Source of the DNA: Acidobacteria bacterium 28-9
Lineage (GTDB): Bacteria; Acidobacteriota; Blastocatellia; Pyrinomonadales; Pyrinomonadaceae
Direction: 5' to 3'
NCBI GenBank assembly: GCA_002050355.1
Contig: MWYY01000050.1
Location: 1 to 64,000, forward strand
Length of the DNA: 64,000 nt
Shown here: positions 8,602-18,115 of the stretch, piece after piece
How the letters are laid out: each line of letters opens with the position of its first letter
How positions within the stretch are numbered: position 1 is the stretch's first letter
Notes under the pieces: generated by a model
The model's input: the letters and a program-made list of their open reading frames with translations, nothing else
Databases searched by the model: none
Told to the model about the DNA's origin: nothing
Position numbers and translations under genes: made by a program

Positions 8602-9450
8602 TTATTCGACGAAATCTACTTCGACTTGATTGGGAATAATGCCTTTATCAAAGCCTTCTTTGAGCAGAAGGCGTACGGCTCGCCGTCCGCGCTCGCCGTA
8701 ATCGAGCGTTAGTTCATTGACCCACATTGCCACGAAACGGTCTGCAAGTTCCGGCTGCATATCGCGCGCAAACTGCATCGCGTAGGCGAGCGCGTCTTCG
8801 CGGTGGTCAAGCGAGTATTTGATGCTTCGGTGCAAGTGTTTTGAAACCTCACGCATCAAATCCGCGCCGAGTTCGCGCTTGATGACGTTTCCGCCCATCG
8901 GCAGCGGCAAACCGGTTTTATCAAACCACCATTCGCCCAAATCCATAACTTTATCAAGCCCGACTTGCTTATAGAAAAGCTGTCCTTCGTGAATCAGCAG
9001 TCCGGCGTCAACTTTTCCTTTTTTCACTTCGTCAATGATTTTATCGAACGGCACAACCGTGTATTCAAAATCCTGATTGTAAATTCTAAGTGCGAGAAAC
9101 GCGCTGGTCATCTCGCCCGGCACGGCGATTTTCATCTTCGAGATTTCTTCGGGTTTACGCGGCTCTTTCGAGACGAGAATCGGACCGTATTTGTCGCCGA
9201 TACTCGCGCCGTGCGGCAAAAGCGCGTATTTGTCGGCAACGTAAGCGTAAGCGTGAAAGCTGATTGCCGATACGTCGAAAACTCCTTTTTTTGCGTCTTC
9301 GTTTAAGGTTTGAATATCTTTTAAGGTGTGTTCAAATTTCAAGCCGTTTGTTTCCAGCTTATTAGTCGCCAAGCCGTAAAACATAAACGCATCGTCCGAA
9401 TCGGGCGAATGCGCGACGGTGATAATTTTTTTCCCGGTTGTTGCTTCCAT
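8602..9450 (-). CDS. mqnD: 1,4-dihydroxy-6-naphthoate synthase MqnD
   Basis: A 282-residue enzyme of the futalosine route to menaquinone; it converts cyclic dehypoxanthine futalosine to 1,4-dihydroxy-6-naphthoate. The family opening [18 protein letters not shown] is clear, followed by [50 protein letters not shown] and the C-terminal [17 protein letters not shown]. The fold resembles periplasmic binding proteins, but no signal peptide is present. It is the last gene of a minus-strand group that also contains a UbiX-like gene. A prenyl-FMN maker would be useful to the UbiD-type decarboxylase that acts later in this pathway. Confidence 0.93.
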   Translation of the reverse strand: MEATTGKKIITVAHSPDSDDAFMFYGLATNKLETNGLKFEHTLKDIQTLNEDAKKGVFDVSAISFHAYAYVADKYALLPHGASIGDKYGPILVSKEPRKPEEISKMKIAVPGEMTSAFLALRIYNQDFEYTVVPFDKIIDEVKKGKVDAGLLIHEGQLFYKQVGLDKVMDLGEWWFDKTGLPLPMGGNVIKRELGADLMREVSKHLHRSIKYSLDHREDALAYAMQFARDMQPELADRFVAMWVNELTLDYGERGRRAVRLLLKEGFDKGIIPNQVEVDFVE

Positions 9451-9471
9451 AAATCAAAAAAATCGAAAAAA

Positions 9472-10230
9472 TCAAATCTGCGTGTAGTAGATGTTTGTGG
9501 TGTATAAGATATCTATTTTACTGTCTTTCTTATATTCTGCAAACAGGCTTTGAAGTTCCGTAATCATAGACTCGAAACGCAAATCTTTTTCTGTCGGCAT
9601 ATAAGACGCCGACAGCATTCTGCCTTTTAAGCCCGTAAAATCAAGCGTTTGAACATTCGGGAAAGATTTCTGCGCAAAGTCGGTTTGAAAAAAATCCCTT
9701 AAATATTTTTCGCTGACGTTGTCGTGCCGAGTTTGTTCGTAATCCGTGCCGAATTTGATTAAAAAATGTTCATAATCCCGAAGAAAATCGTTTGAATCAA
9801 GCTGACGCTCGTTCCATATCAAAGCGACAAAACCTTTGTTTTTCAAAATCCTTTTGAATTCCTGTCGCGTTTTCACTTTTTCAAACCAGTGAAACGCTTG
9901 CGCAGCAACAACAAAATCAACGCTTTTGTTTTCAAGCGTAGTATTTTCCGCCGTTCCATCGATACTTTTGAAGTTCGCAAAATCCTTCAGAAAATTTTCC
10001 GCCGCCGCACGCATCGCTTCGTTAGGTTCGACACCGATAACTCGATTGCCGTTTTCAAGAAAAAGACGCGCGGAAATTCCAGTACCTGAACCGACATCGG
10101 CAATGACGGAAGATTTCTGCAAATTCATTTCCGTCTCGAACAATTCCAAAATTTCTTTTGGGTAATCGGGACGATATTTAACGTAGTTTTCGACACGGTT
10201 TGAAAATCTTTCGACCGTATTTATTGACAT
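9472..10230 (-). CDS. Class I SAM-dependent methyltransferase
   Basis: A 252-residue methyltransferase of the Methyltransf_11 type. Motif I is VIADVGSGTGISARL, the acidic residue of motif II is in VIGVEPNEAM, and DFVVAAQAFHWF is the post-motif block typical of this group. The ATG directly follows the TAA of the upstream SH3-protein gene, so translation is probably coupled. The substrate cannot be read from the sequence. Its place between ubiX-like and mqnD genes makes a quinone-related role tempting, but MenG/UbiE signatures are not obvious. Confidence 0.85.
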   Translation of the reverse strand: MSINTVERFSNRVENYVKYRPDYPKEILELFETEMNLQKSSVIADVGSGTGISARLFLENGNRVIGVEPNEAMRAAAENFLKDFANFKSIDGTAENTTLENKSVDFVVAAQAFHWFEKVKTRQEFKRILKNKGFVALIWNERQLDSNDFLRDYEHFLIKFGTDYEQTRHDNVSEKYLRDFFQTDFAQKSFPNVQTLDFTGLKGRMLSASYMPTEKDLRFESMITELQSLFAEYKKDSKIDILYTTNIYYTQI

Positions 10231-10911
10231 TTAATCACCGGCGACAAATGCCGACATTTTCCATTTGCCGTTATTTTTATCAAAAATGGCTCGGTAATCA
10301 ATCGGGCTGCGCGCGTATTTTGCATTTACAAAACCTTTTTTGCCGCCCAAAGTTTCTACTTTCAACCACAGATATTTTTCTTCGTCCGTTATGTCTTTTA
10401 CCGATTTTTCGTAGTCAACTTTCACGACGTTGTAAGACAGCTGCGAGATTACTTTTGACGAGCTTTCGGGTTGAGAGCGTAAATTTACTTTGCTGCCGAA
10501 AATTACTTGGTGTTCAAAAGCACCTAAATTTTTGGGAAACTTTTCGAAACTATAAGGCGCGATAAATGTATCTTCGCTGAAGAAAACTCCGCCGTTCGTA
10601 ATAACGGACAGCATCTCATTCCAAAACTCGCTTTTCGGACTGTCAAATTTCCACTTTTCTTTGAACTCTTTGATTCCGCCGTCGCCGCCAAAACTGTTTT
10701 TAATGTTGCGGTCAAGAACGCCGAGTAAAAATTTCCGGTTACGCTTTTTGACGGCTTCGATTAGCTTCTGTCGAAAGCTGATAAATGATGCGTCCCTTTT
10801 GCCTTCGTCAACCCGAAGAACGTAGCGTTCCTGTGCTGAAATATTAGCGACTGTGCCGTAAAATAAAAAAGTTAAAAATAAAACACGGTTCGGTATTTTT
10901 AATCCGTTCAT
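10231..10911 (-). CDS. Exported SH3-domain protein
   Basis: A 226-residue protein with an N-terminal hydrophobic signal (VLFLTFLFYGTVANISAQ). It has a central unknown domain of about 100 residues and a bacterial SH3 domain near residues 130-200, marked by KVNLRSQPESSSKVISQL and WLKVETLGGKKGFVNAKYA. Such domains often bind cell-wall peptides. ATG 10911 is chosen because it places the signal peptide at the N-terminus. The gene begins 5 bp after the ubiX-like stop and ends at the methyltransferase start, so it is an operon member. Its function is not known. Confidence 0.75.
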   Translation of the reverse strand: MNGLKIPNRVLFLTFLFYGTVANISAQERYVLRVDEGKRDASFISFRQKLIEAVKKRNRKFLLGVLDRNIKNSFGGDGGIKEFKEKWKFDSPKSEFWNEMLSVITNGGVFFSEDTFIAPYSFEKFPKNLGAFEHQVIFGSKVNLRSQPESSSKVISQLSYNVVKVDYEKSVKDITDEEKYLWLKVETLGGKKGFVNAKYARSPIDYRAIFDKNNGKWKMSAFVAGD

Positions 10912-10916
10912 TTTCT

Positions 10917-11543
10917 TTACTTCTCGTGCGAAACTTCTTCGCCCGTCCACTGCGTCTTACGCGAATGCGGAATGTCGAATTGGTCTAAAATGCGAAAACA
11001 CAAATGATTAACCAAATCGTCAATCGTTTTCGGTTTATGATAAAAACTCGGTGAAGCAGGCAAAACGGTTGCGCCGATGCGAGAGAGTTTGAGCATATTT
11101 TCAAGGTGAATGGCGTTGTAAGGCGTCTCGCGCGGAATAAGCACGAGTTTTCTTTTTTCTTTGAGGCAAACGTCTGCCGCTCGATGAATCAAATTCGTTC
11201 CCGCGCCCGAAGCGATTGCGCCCAAAGTTCCCATCGAACACGGCACGATTATCATTCCAGCCTGTTTGTTTGAACCCGACGCCGGTTTTGCCGCCAGATT
11301 ATCGAGTCGCCAGAAGCGTATCAATTTTGAATTTTTTTCAAGTCCGAGCCATTCGTTTATTTTCTCCGCGTTCGGCTCGCGCAAATTCACGTTCATTTCA
11401 ACCTGCGCGACGGTTACGGACGTACCGGACATTACCAAATTTATCGTTTTGACCGCGCCGCTTTCCGCCAACAACTGCAATGTTCGGTAGGCGTAAATTG
11501 TGCCTGATGCGCCCGTTATGGCAAGCGTCAATTCCATACGCAT
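10917..11543 (-). CDS. ubiX: UbiX-family flavin prenyltransferase
   Basis: A 208-residue flavoprotein of the UbiX/Pad1 family, which joins dimethylallyl phosphate to FMN to make the prenyl-FMN cofactor of UbiD decarboxylases. Diagnostic blocks are LAITGASGTIYAYR at the start, MIIVPCSMGTLGAIASGAGTNL in the middle, and the pair KLVLIPRETPYNAIHLENM and VLPASPSFYHKPKTIDDLV. ATG 11543 or 11537 can serve as start. It heads the four-gene minus-strand operon ending in mqnD. That fits a supporting role for the UbiD-like step of futalosine menaquinone synthesis; this role is inference from context. Confidence 0.92.
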   Translation of the reverse strand: MRMELTLAITGASGTIYAYRTLQLLAESGAVKTINLVMSGTSVTVAQVEMNVNLREPNAEKINEWLGLEKNSKLIRFWRLDNLAAKPASGSNKQAGMIIVPCSMGTLGAIASGAGTNLIHRAADVCLKEKRKLVLIPRETPYNAIHLENMLKLSRIGATVLPASPSFYHKPKTIDDLVNHLCFRILDQFDIPHSRKTQWTGEEVSHEK

Positions 11544-11677
11544 AACTCTAGCATTTTTACGAAATATTAGGCGAATTTGAAAATAAAACTATCAGCTGAA
11601 AAAACACATTTGCAAATTTCGGTTAAAATATTAATGCGGCTTTGATTATAAAATAATTAAATGGTTAAGATAAGTTT

Positions 11678-12436
11678 ATGAAAACAAGCGAGATTGAGCG
11701 GATTTTAGCATCGCACGCTGCGGGCGAACTTTCCATTAGCCAAGCAACTGAAAACATAAAAAACCTATCTTATGAAGACATCGGTTATGCGCGAATTGAC
11801 CACGCGCGCGCGACCCGGCAAGGTTTTCCCGAAGTCATTTTCGGCGCAGGCAAATCGAGAAGCCAAATTTTAGGGATTTTTGAAAAGTTAATCGCACATT
11901 CGCCGAATGTTTTGGTTACGCGCACAGACGCCGGAACTTTCGGTGAAATCCGAAACGTTTCGACCGAAGCCGAGTGGCACGAACAAGCCGGTTTGATTCG
12001 CCTCTGGCGAGATAAAACCGAACTCGGCGCGGGCGAAATCGCAGTTGTTACGGCAGGCACGAGCGATATTCCGGTAGCCGAAGAAGCTGCGCTGGTGGCG
12101 GAAACAATGGGCAACCGCGTTAAGCGAATTTGGGACGCCGGCGTTGCGGGTATCCACAGAATTTTGTCGGAAAGGGAAGTTTTGCAAAACTCGCGCGTCG
12201 TCGTCGTCGTTGCCGGAATGGAAGGCGCGCTTCCCAGCGTCGTCGGCGGACTGGTCAAAGTTCCGGTCATCGCCGTGCCGACCAGCATTGGTTACGGAGC
12301 GTCTTTCGGCGGTCTTGCCGCGCTGTTGGGAATGCTTAATTCGTGCGCCTCAAACGTTACAGTCGTCAACATTGACAACGGTTTCGGCGCGGGCTTTGTC
12401 GCCAGTTTGATAAACCGACGCTGGCAAAATGATTAG
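11678..12436 (+). CDS. larB: Nickel-pincer cofactor biosynthesis protein LarB
   Basis: A 252-residue LarB, which carboxylates and hydrolyses nicotinic acid adenine dinucleotide in the first step of nickel-pincer nucleotide synthesis. The N-terminal half has the family block [23 protein letters not shown]. The C-terminal half is PurE-like, with [43 protein letters not shown] and [20 protein letters not shown]. LarC and LarE are not in the window, so the pathway must be completed elsewhere or the gene acts alone. It is divergent from ubiX-like at 11543 and is followed after 110 bp by an unrelated exported-protein gene. Confidence 0.92.
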   Translation: MKTSEIERILASHAAGELSISQATENIKNLSYEDIGYARIDHARATRQGFPEVIFGAGKSRSQILGIFEKLIAHSPNVLVTRTDAGTFGEIRNVSTEAEWHEQAGLIRLWRDKTELGAGEIAVVTAGTSDIPVAEEAALVAETMGNRVKRIWDAGVAGIHRILSEREVLQNSRVVVVVAGMEGALPSVVGGLVKVPVIAVPTSIGYGASFGGLAALLGMLNSCASNVTVVNIDNGFGAGFVASLINRRWQND

Positions 12437-12546
12437 TATTTTTGTAGTATCTCAATTTGTGTCGCCGAACATTTTTGAATTTTAATGTCAAAGTTTATCT
12501 CACCATTACGCCTTACTCATTAAAAAACATTTTCCAATTAATTTTT

Positions 12547-13599
12547 ATGAGAGATTACGTTCGCAAAAGGAGAAATATAATTAAAATACAAACGAATCCA
12601 AAATGGTTATTCTCGGTAAGAATATCATTATTCACATCGGTAATATTACTAAGTTATAGCTTGGCTCAGGCACAGGAAAAAGAGATTAAACTCAATATTA
12701 CCATTCCTAATTCATTCAAAAATTATAAGAATCTACCTGCGCAAAATTTTAGAGATGCAGAGGAACTTTCCGTAAAAGAGGTTAAACACATACAAACCGT
12801 TCATGCCCTCGAAAGCGAGCGGGAAAAAGCTCCTTTTGCGCTCGTCGAAGCCGAAAACGAAACGAGTGTCAAAGAAAATGACTCGGATAAAACAGATATA
12901 AAAGACGTTCTTATCGAGAAAAATCTTTATAAAATCGAAGATAAAGAAAAACTGGGCTGGCAACCTGCTAAAGAGAAAGAAAAGTTTCACTGGAAATACG
13001 CTTTAATTGAATCGGGAGTTTTTCTAGGTTTTCAGCACGGTTTTAGAATGATACAGAAAAAAACGACGCGTGAGCTCGGCGGACCTTTCTTCCGCGATTG
13101 GGCGCAATCGGTAAAAAATCTACGCGGTTGGGAAGACGGAGACAATCTTTTCACAAATTATATCGCGCATCCCGGACAGGGAGCGATTACGGGAAGAATT
13201 TTTATAAACAATAGCGACCGAAGCAAAAAACAGGAATTCGGCAAATCAAAAAAGTATTGGGAAAGCCGGTTTAAGGCAATGGCTTGGTCAGCCGTCTGGA
13301 GCACGCAGTTTGAGTTAGGTCCGATTAGCGAAGCCTCACTCGGCAACGTCGGTCTGCGCCAAAAAAACGGGCATAGCACCATGTCTTATGTTGATTTGGT
13401 GATGACTCCAGTAGCCGGTACGGGACTTGTGGTCGCGGAAGACGCGGTTGACAAATTTTTCTTAAGGAATTGGCTTGAAAAGAAAACCGGCAATAAATTT
13501 ATAATTAAAATATCTCGCAGTCTCTTTACTCCGACAACGAGTATTGCAAATATGTTGCGCTGGCAAATGCCCTGGAGGCGAGACAATCGCCGACTCTGA
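12547..13599 (+). CDS. Exported protein of unknown function
   Basis: About 350 residues starting at ATG 12547, with a basic N-terminus, a hydrophobic segment (ISLFTSVILLSYS) and AQA, a likely signal peptidase site. A charged, low-complexity linker of about 110 residues precedes a more conserved-looking C-terminal half. That half has WEDGDNLFTNYIAHPGQGAITG, FKAMAWSAVWSTQFELGPISEASLGN and a predicted membrane-facing stretch YVDLVMTPVAGTGLVVAEDAVD. The HPGQGA and SEASLGN patterns resemble families of outer-membrane-associated unknowns, but I cannot name one. The gene stands alone between larB and the lipase. Confidence 0.65.
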   Translation: MRDYVRKRRNIIKIQTNPKWLFSVRISLFTSVILLSYSLAQAQEKEIKLNITIPNSFKNYKNLPAQNFRDAEELSVKEVKHIQTVHALESEREKAPFALVEAENETSVKENDSDKTDIKDVLIEKNLYKIEDKEKLGWQPAKEKEKFHWKYALIESGVFLGFQHGFRMIQKKTTRELGGPFFRDWAQSVKNLRGWEDGDNLFTNYIAHPGQGAITGRIFINNSDRSKKQEFGKSKKYWESRFKAMAWSAVWSTQFELGPISEASLGNVGLRQKNGHSTMSYVDLVMTPVAGTGLVVAEDAVDKFFLRNWLEKKTGNKFIIKISRSLFTPTTSIANMLRWQMPWRRDNRRL

Positions 13600-13742
13600 A
13601 TTCGGTTGAAAGTTTAAAGGCACTTTCCAGCCAAATTACTTGCATCTAACTGAAATTGAAAATTTTGATGATACAAATTTTTCGTAAAAATTAATAATTT
13701 TAACCACATAAATTAAAACGTTGCCGTTATTTGTGCAGACTT

Positions 13743-15245
13743 ATGCAGGTATATTTACAAATGTTGAAATCAAAAATTTTATCTTTTCTGTCACTTGCGT
13801 TTATTTTATCTGTTTTTTGTGCGGCAAACGTAACCGCGCAAACGGCGGATAAAAATCCGCCGTCGTCGGGCAAAAATCCGGTAATAATCATTCCCGGCAT
13901 TTCCGGCTCGCAACTGGTTAATCCGAAAACCGGCAAAACCGTTTGGTTCAATGTGCGTCGGGACAAAGACGACGATTTGCGCTTGCCGATGACTTCGACC
14001 AATCTGACACAAAACCGCGATACATTAATCGCAAAAGACATTATCCGCGAAGTCAAATTGCCCGGAATTTTGCCTGATGTAGAGGTTTATCAAGGTCTTA
14101 TTGATTCGCTTAAAGCGCGCGGTTTCTCGGAAGCCGATTGGAACAAACCGCAGGCGACCGATGTTTTTTACGTTTTTCCATACGATTGGCGGCGCGACAA
14201 TGTCGAAACGGCGCGGCTTTTAATCCAGAAAATCGAAGCGGTAAAACGCACTATCCGGCGCCCCAACTTAAAATTTGATATTATCGCGCATTCGATGGGC
14301 GGACTTATTGCTCGTTACGCGGCGATGTATGGCGCGGCTGATCTGCTGCCCGAAGGCAGAAAGCCTGTTCCAAGCTGGGCGGGAGCAAAACACATCAACA
14401 AAATCCTGATGTTCGGAACGCCGAATGAAGGCGCGGTCGGGTCGTTTGATGCGGTTATCAACGGCTATACGGTTGTCAGCGAGCGTAATCTGCCATTTAT
14501 TGACGATTTCCGACCGGAAGACGTTTTGTCTTCTCCGGCATTGTTTCAATTGCTGCCGCACCAGGCGACGGCACGTTTTTTTGACGAAAATTTGCAGCCA
14601 CTAAAAATCGATTTTTATAATCCGCAAACGTGGCGCACATACGGTTGGGGCGCAATCAACGACCCTAAATTTTTGGGCAAACTCAAGGACGCGGCGCGTA
14701 TAGCCGTGCAAAACAAAGACGTAAAACCGGAAAAATTAGCAAAGAACGCGAATTTCGACGACCGCCTGCTTTCGCAAACAACTCACGCGCAGATTCAGGC
14801 ATATTTCGCTACGGTTTTGAGCCGCGCCAAACGATTTCAAATCGCTCTGGACGCTGCCACCCCAAAATTGCCGATTCAGCTTTTTGCTTACGGCGGCAAC
14901 TGTCTGCCAACGCTTGACGCCGTCGTGCTGATGCGCAACGACAAAAAAGACCGCTGGGAAACTTTGACTGTCGCGCGCGACATTAAAACGGCGAGCGGCA
15001 AGGTAATTACGAGCAAAGAAGTAAAAGACGCGCTGTTTGTTTTAGGCGACGGGCGCGTTACGCGGCGTTCGCTGCTTGCCGAAAGCGAATCGTCAAAAGG
15101 CGGAACGGAGAAAATGGTCAAAACGATTTTTCCGGTAAATTCTTCGTTCTTTGCCTGCGGTCTGCACACTCAATTGTTTCTAGAAAAAACGATTCAAGAC
15201 AGTTTTCTAAGCGCATTAATCGTCGAGCAAACAAAACAACCTTAA
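13743..15245 (+). CDS. Secreted LCAT-like alpha/beta hydrolase (lipase/acyltransferase)
   Basis: About 500 residues with an N-terminal signal (LSFLSLAFILSVFCAANVTAQ). The first strand and oxyanion loop read NPVIIIPGISGSQLVNP. FYVFPYDWRRDNVETA is typical of lecithin:cholesterol acyltransferase relatives, and the nucleophile Ser lies in DIIAHSMGGLIARY. MFGTPNEGA follows. The acid and His residues cannot be fixed by eye. The start is uncertain: in-frame TTG 13731, ATG 13743 and ATG 13761 are all possible, none with a clear ribosome site. The last 97 codons lie inside the 1,581-bp tandem duplication and reappear at 16535-16826. Confidence 0.8.
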   Translation: MQVYLQMLKSKILSFLSLAFILSVFCAANVTAQTADKNPPSSGKNPVIIIPGISGSQLVNPKTGKTVWFNVRRDKDDDLRLPMTSTNLTQNRDTLIAKDIIREVKLPGILPDVEVYQGLIDSLKARGFSEADWNKPQATDVFYVFPYDWRRDNVETARLLIQKIEAVKRTIRRPNLKFDIIAHSMGGLIARYAAMYGAADLLPEGRKPVPSWAGAKHINKILMFGTPNEGAVGSFDAVINGYTVVSERNLPFIDDFRPEDVLSSPALFQLLPHQATARFFDENLQPLKIDFYNPQTWRTYGWGAINDPKFLGKLKDAARIAVQNKDVKPEKLAKNANFDDRLLSQTTHAQIQAYFATVLSRAKRFQIALDAATPKLPIQLFAYGGNCLPTLDAVVLMRNDKKDRWETLTVARDIKTASGKVITSKEVKDALFVLGDGRVTRRSLLAESESSKGGTEKMVKTIFPVNSSFFACGLHTQLFLEKTIQDSFLSALIVEQTKQP

Positions 15246-15313
15246 ATAATGATGAATGGATAATTGAAGATTTTTCTTTCACTAACCATTCACCATTTAC
15301 AATTCACCATTAT
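15246..15313. repeat. Short-word quasi-palindrome between convergent genes
   Basis: The gap between the lipase stop and the trypsin-TPR stop holds words such as AATGATGAATGG on the left and CCATTCACC, ACAATTCACC and ATTATT on the right. They can fold into an imperfect hairpin. The same spacer recurs at 16827-16894 inside copy 2 of the duplication, and a related array occurs at 28061-28134. It may act as a terminator. Confidence 0.7.
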
Positions 15314-16534
15314 TCAAGGGTTGATTAAAACGTAAAGCCGGTCAGCCCAATCGGACTTGGCGTTTTTTAGTATTTCGTATTGGATGTTTGCGGCGTCGCG
15401 GTCGCCCGTTTTGAGATACGCGCGCGCGAGATTAAACCTTGCTTTGTCGAAATCGGGATTGAAACTTACCGCGTTGTTAAAAGCGTCAACGCTTTCCTCT
15501 GTTTTTCCCAGTTCAAAATAGCTTTCGCCCAAATAGTTGTAAGTTTTCGCGTCGGATTTATAAATTTTCAATTGCTCAAAAGCCGCGATTGCGTCCTTAA
15601 AACGGTTTTGTTTGAAATAAGCCGAACCGAGTTTCTCAATCGCGCCGGCGTGGTCGGGTTTCAGAGCGACAGTGCGTTTGTAGGCGAGAATTTCCTCGTC
15701 GGTGCGGTTTAATTTGTTCAATGACAAACCCAGCGAGTATTGTATGTCGGCATTGGATTGATTGAGTTTTGCGGCTTGCCGGTAAGCATCTGCCGCGTCC
15801 TTAAATTGACCGAGCGCAAAACTTGACGCGCCGATGTTGACAAAAGTTTCCGCCCAATCGGGACGAAGTTTTGCCGCCTGTTTTGACGCTCGAAGCGCGT
15901 CGGCGTGCCGACCGAGAACGCCGTAGCAAAACCCTGCTTGATACCAGCTTTCAGCGTAATTCGGGTCAATCTCGACGGCTTTTTCAAAATAAACCAGCGC
16001 TCGCGTATAATCGTCGCGCGATAAAATTCCCAAGCCTTGCGAATATAAGCTTTCCGCCAAAGCGCGTTTATTTTTTTGCGTCTCGACGTTGAGCGAAGCA
16101 AACGTTTGCAGCGCGCCGATTTTCAGCTGCGCAATCCTTTCCGAAGGCACGGCGAAATTAAGGCTTTGACCTTCTGCCGCCTGCAAAGTCGCCACGCCGA
16201 TAACCTGCCCGCGCATATTGACAACCGGACTTCCGCTCGAACCCGGCGAAATCGGCGCGGTGATTTGAATGATTTTTCCGTAACCGGCAATCTCGCGCAC
16301 GGCGGAAACGATACCGTTCGACACAGAGCCTTCCAAACCGTATGGATTACCGACGACAACTATCGATTCGCCTTCCTGCGGCGGCGCTTGAATAATTTGC
16401 AAAGGCGCGGCAAATCCTTCCGGCACATCCACTTGAATCAGCGCAAGGTCACCTTCGCCGTCTATCGCCAACACGCCGCGCGCCGTAAATTTTTTGCCGT
16501 CCATCAGGTGAACGTCAACGCGATTCGCCCGTTC
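15314..16534 (-). pseudogene. 5'-truncated duplicate of the trypsin-TPR gene
   Basis: This is the copy-1 remnant of the gene at 16895-18331. It retains codons from E73/R74 to the stop, 406 residues. The signal peptide, first strand and catalytic His70 (NRHVIE) are lost. The Ser motif GSSGSPV and all TPR units remain. By eye almost all differences from the intact copy are silent; the amino acid changes seen include N to S in the NFNPDF segment and T to A before PPQE. The reading frame stays open upstream to GTG 16750 through DNA that is antisense to the duplicated lipase tail, so a 478-residue chimera could in principle be made. Confidence 0.85.
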
Positions 16535-16826
16535 CTGGGAAACTTTGACTGTCGCGCGCGACATTAAAACGGCGAGCGGCAAGGTAATTACGAGCAAAGA
16601 AGTAAAAGACGCGCTGTTTGTTTTAGGCGACGGGCGCGTTACGCGGCGTTCACTGCTTGCCGAAAGCGAATCGTCAAAAGGCGGAACGGAGAAAATGGTC
16701 AAAACGATTTTTCCGGTAAATTCTTCGTTCTTTGCCTGCGGTCTGCACACTCAATTGTTTCTGGAAAAAACGATTCAAGACAGTTTTCTAAGCGCACTAA
16801 TCGTCGACCAAACAAAACAACCTTAA
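16535..16826 (+). pseudogene. Duplicated 3' fragment of the lipase gene
   Basis: The last 97 codons of the LCAT-like lipase (ETLTVARDIKTASGK to the stop) are repeated here as part of copy 2 of the tandem duplication. Only four base differences from 14954-15245 were noticed; three are silent and one changes the Glu before QTKQP to Asp. There is no promoter, start or catalytic part, so it is a dead fragment. Its antisense strand forms the upstream part of the open frame that runs into the truncated trypsin-TPR copy. Confidence 0.9.
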
Positions 16827-18115
16827 ATAATGATGAATGGATAATTGAAGATTTTTCTTTCACTAACCATTCACCATTTACAATTCACCATTATTCAAGG
16901 GTTGATTAAAACGTAAAGCCGGTCAGCCCAATCGGACTTGGCGTTTTTTAGTATTTCGTATTGGATGTTTGCGGCGTCGCGGTCGCCCGTTTTGAGATAC
17001 GCGCGCGCGAGATTAAACCTTGCTTTGTCGAAATCGGGATTGAAATTAACCGCGTTGTTAAAAGCGTCAACGCTTTCCTCTGTTTTTCCTAATTCAAAAT
17101 AGCTTTCGCCCAAATAGTTGTAAGTTTTCGCGTCGGATTTATAAATTTTCAATTGCTCAAAAGCCGCGATTGCGTCCTTAAAACGGTTTTGTTTGAAATA
17201 AGCCGAACCGAGTTTCTCAATCGCGCCGGCGTGGTCGGGTTTCAGAGCGACAGTGCGTTTGTAGGCGAGAATTTCCTCGTCGGTGCGGTTTAATTTGTTC
17301 AATGACAAACCGAGCGAGTATTGTATGTCGGCATTGGATTGATTGAGTTTTGCGGCTTGCCGGTAAGCATCCGCCGCGTCCTTAAATTGACCGAGCGCAA
17401 AACTTGACGCGCCGATGTTGACAAACGTTTCCGCCCAATCGGGACGAAGTTTTGCCGCCTGTTTCGACGCTCGAAGCGCATCGGCGTGCCGACCGAGAAC
17501 GCCGTAGCAAAATCCAGCTTGATACCAGCTTTCAGCGTAATTCGGGTCAATCTCGACGGCTTTTTCAAAATAAACCAGCGCACGCGTATAATCATCGCGC
17601 GACAAAATTCCCAAACCTTGCGAATATAAACTTTCCGCCAAAGCGCGTTTATTTTTTTGCGTCTCGACGTTGAGCGAAGCAAACGTTTGCAGCGCGCCGA
17701 TTTTCAGCTGCGCAATCCTTTCCGAAGGCACGGCGAAATTAAGGCTTTGACCTTCTGCCGCCTGCAAAGTTGCCACGCCGATAACCTGCCCGCGCATATT
17801 GACGACCGGACTTCCGCTCGAACCCGGCGAAATCGGCGCGGTGATTTGAATGATTTTTCCGTAACCGGCAATCTCGCGCACGGCGGAAACAATGCCGTTC
17901 GACACAGAGCCTTCCAAACCGTACGGATTGCCGACGACGACGATTGATTCGCCTTCCTGCGGCGGCGTTTGAATAATTTGCAAAGGCGCGGCAAATCCTT
18001 CCGGCACATCGACTTGAATCAGCGCCAGATCGCCTTCGCCGTCAATTGCCAACACGCCGCGTGCTGTAAATTTTTTGCCGTCCATCAGGTGAACATCAAC
18101 GCGATTCGCCCGTTC
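16535..18115. repeat. Tandem duplication, copy 2 (1,581 bp)
   Basis: Second copy of the block at 14954-16534. The novel junction is at 16534/16535, where CGCCCGTTC meets CTGGGAAAC. At most one base of homology exists between the two parental breakpoints, which suggests end joining or template switching rather than recombination between repeats. At 18116 the sequence continues into the intact 5' part of the trypsin-TPR gene, so the parental order is lipase (+) then trypsin-TPR (-), convergent. Confidence 0.95.

Larger units (their letters stand above)
14954..16534. repeat. Tandem duplication, copy 1 (1,581 bp)
   Basis: This block is repeated directly at 16535-18115 with a constant offset of 1,581 bp and no net indel. 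It starts inside the lipase gene (CTGGGAAACTTTG) and ends inside the trypsin-TPR gene (GATTCGCCCGTTC). It therefore contains the lipase 3' end, the short intergenic repeat, and all but the first 72 codons of the trypsin-TPR gene. By eye the copies differ at roughly 40 sites, mostly third codon positions. Confidence 0.95.

Noticed and set aside
14888-15169. 93-residue minus-strand frame in the lipase tail
   Set aside because: Antisense to the lipase coding sequence; it matters only because its duplicate leads into the truncated protease copy.
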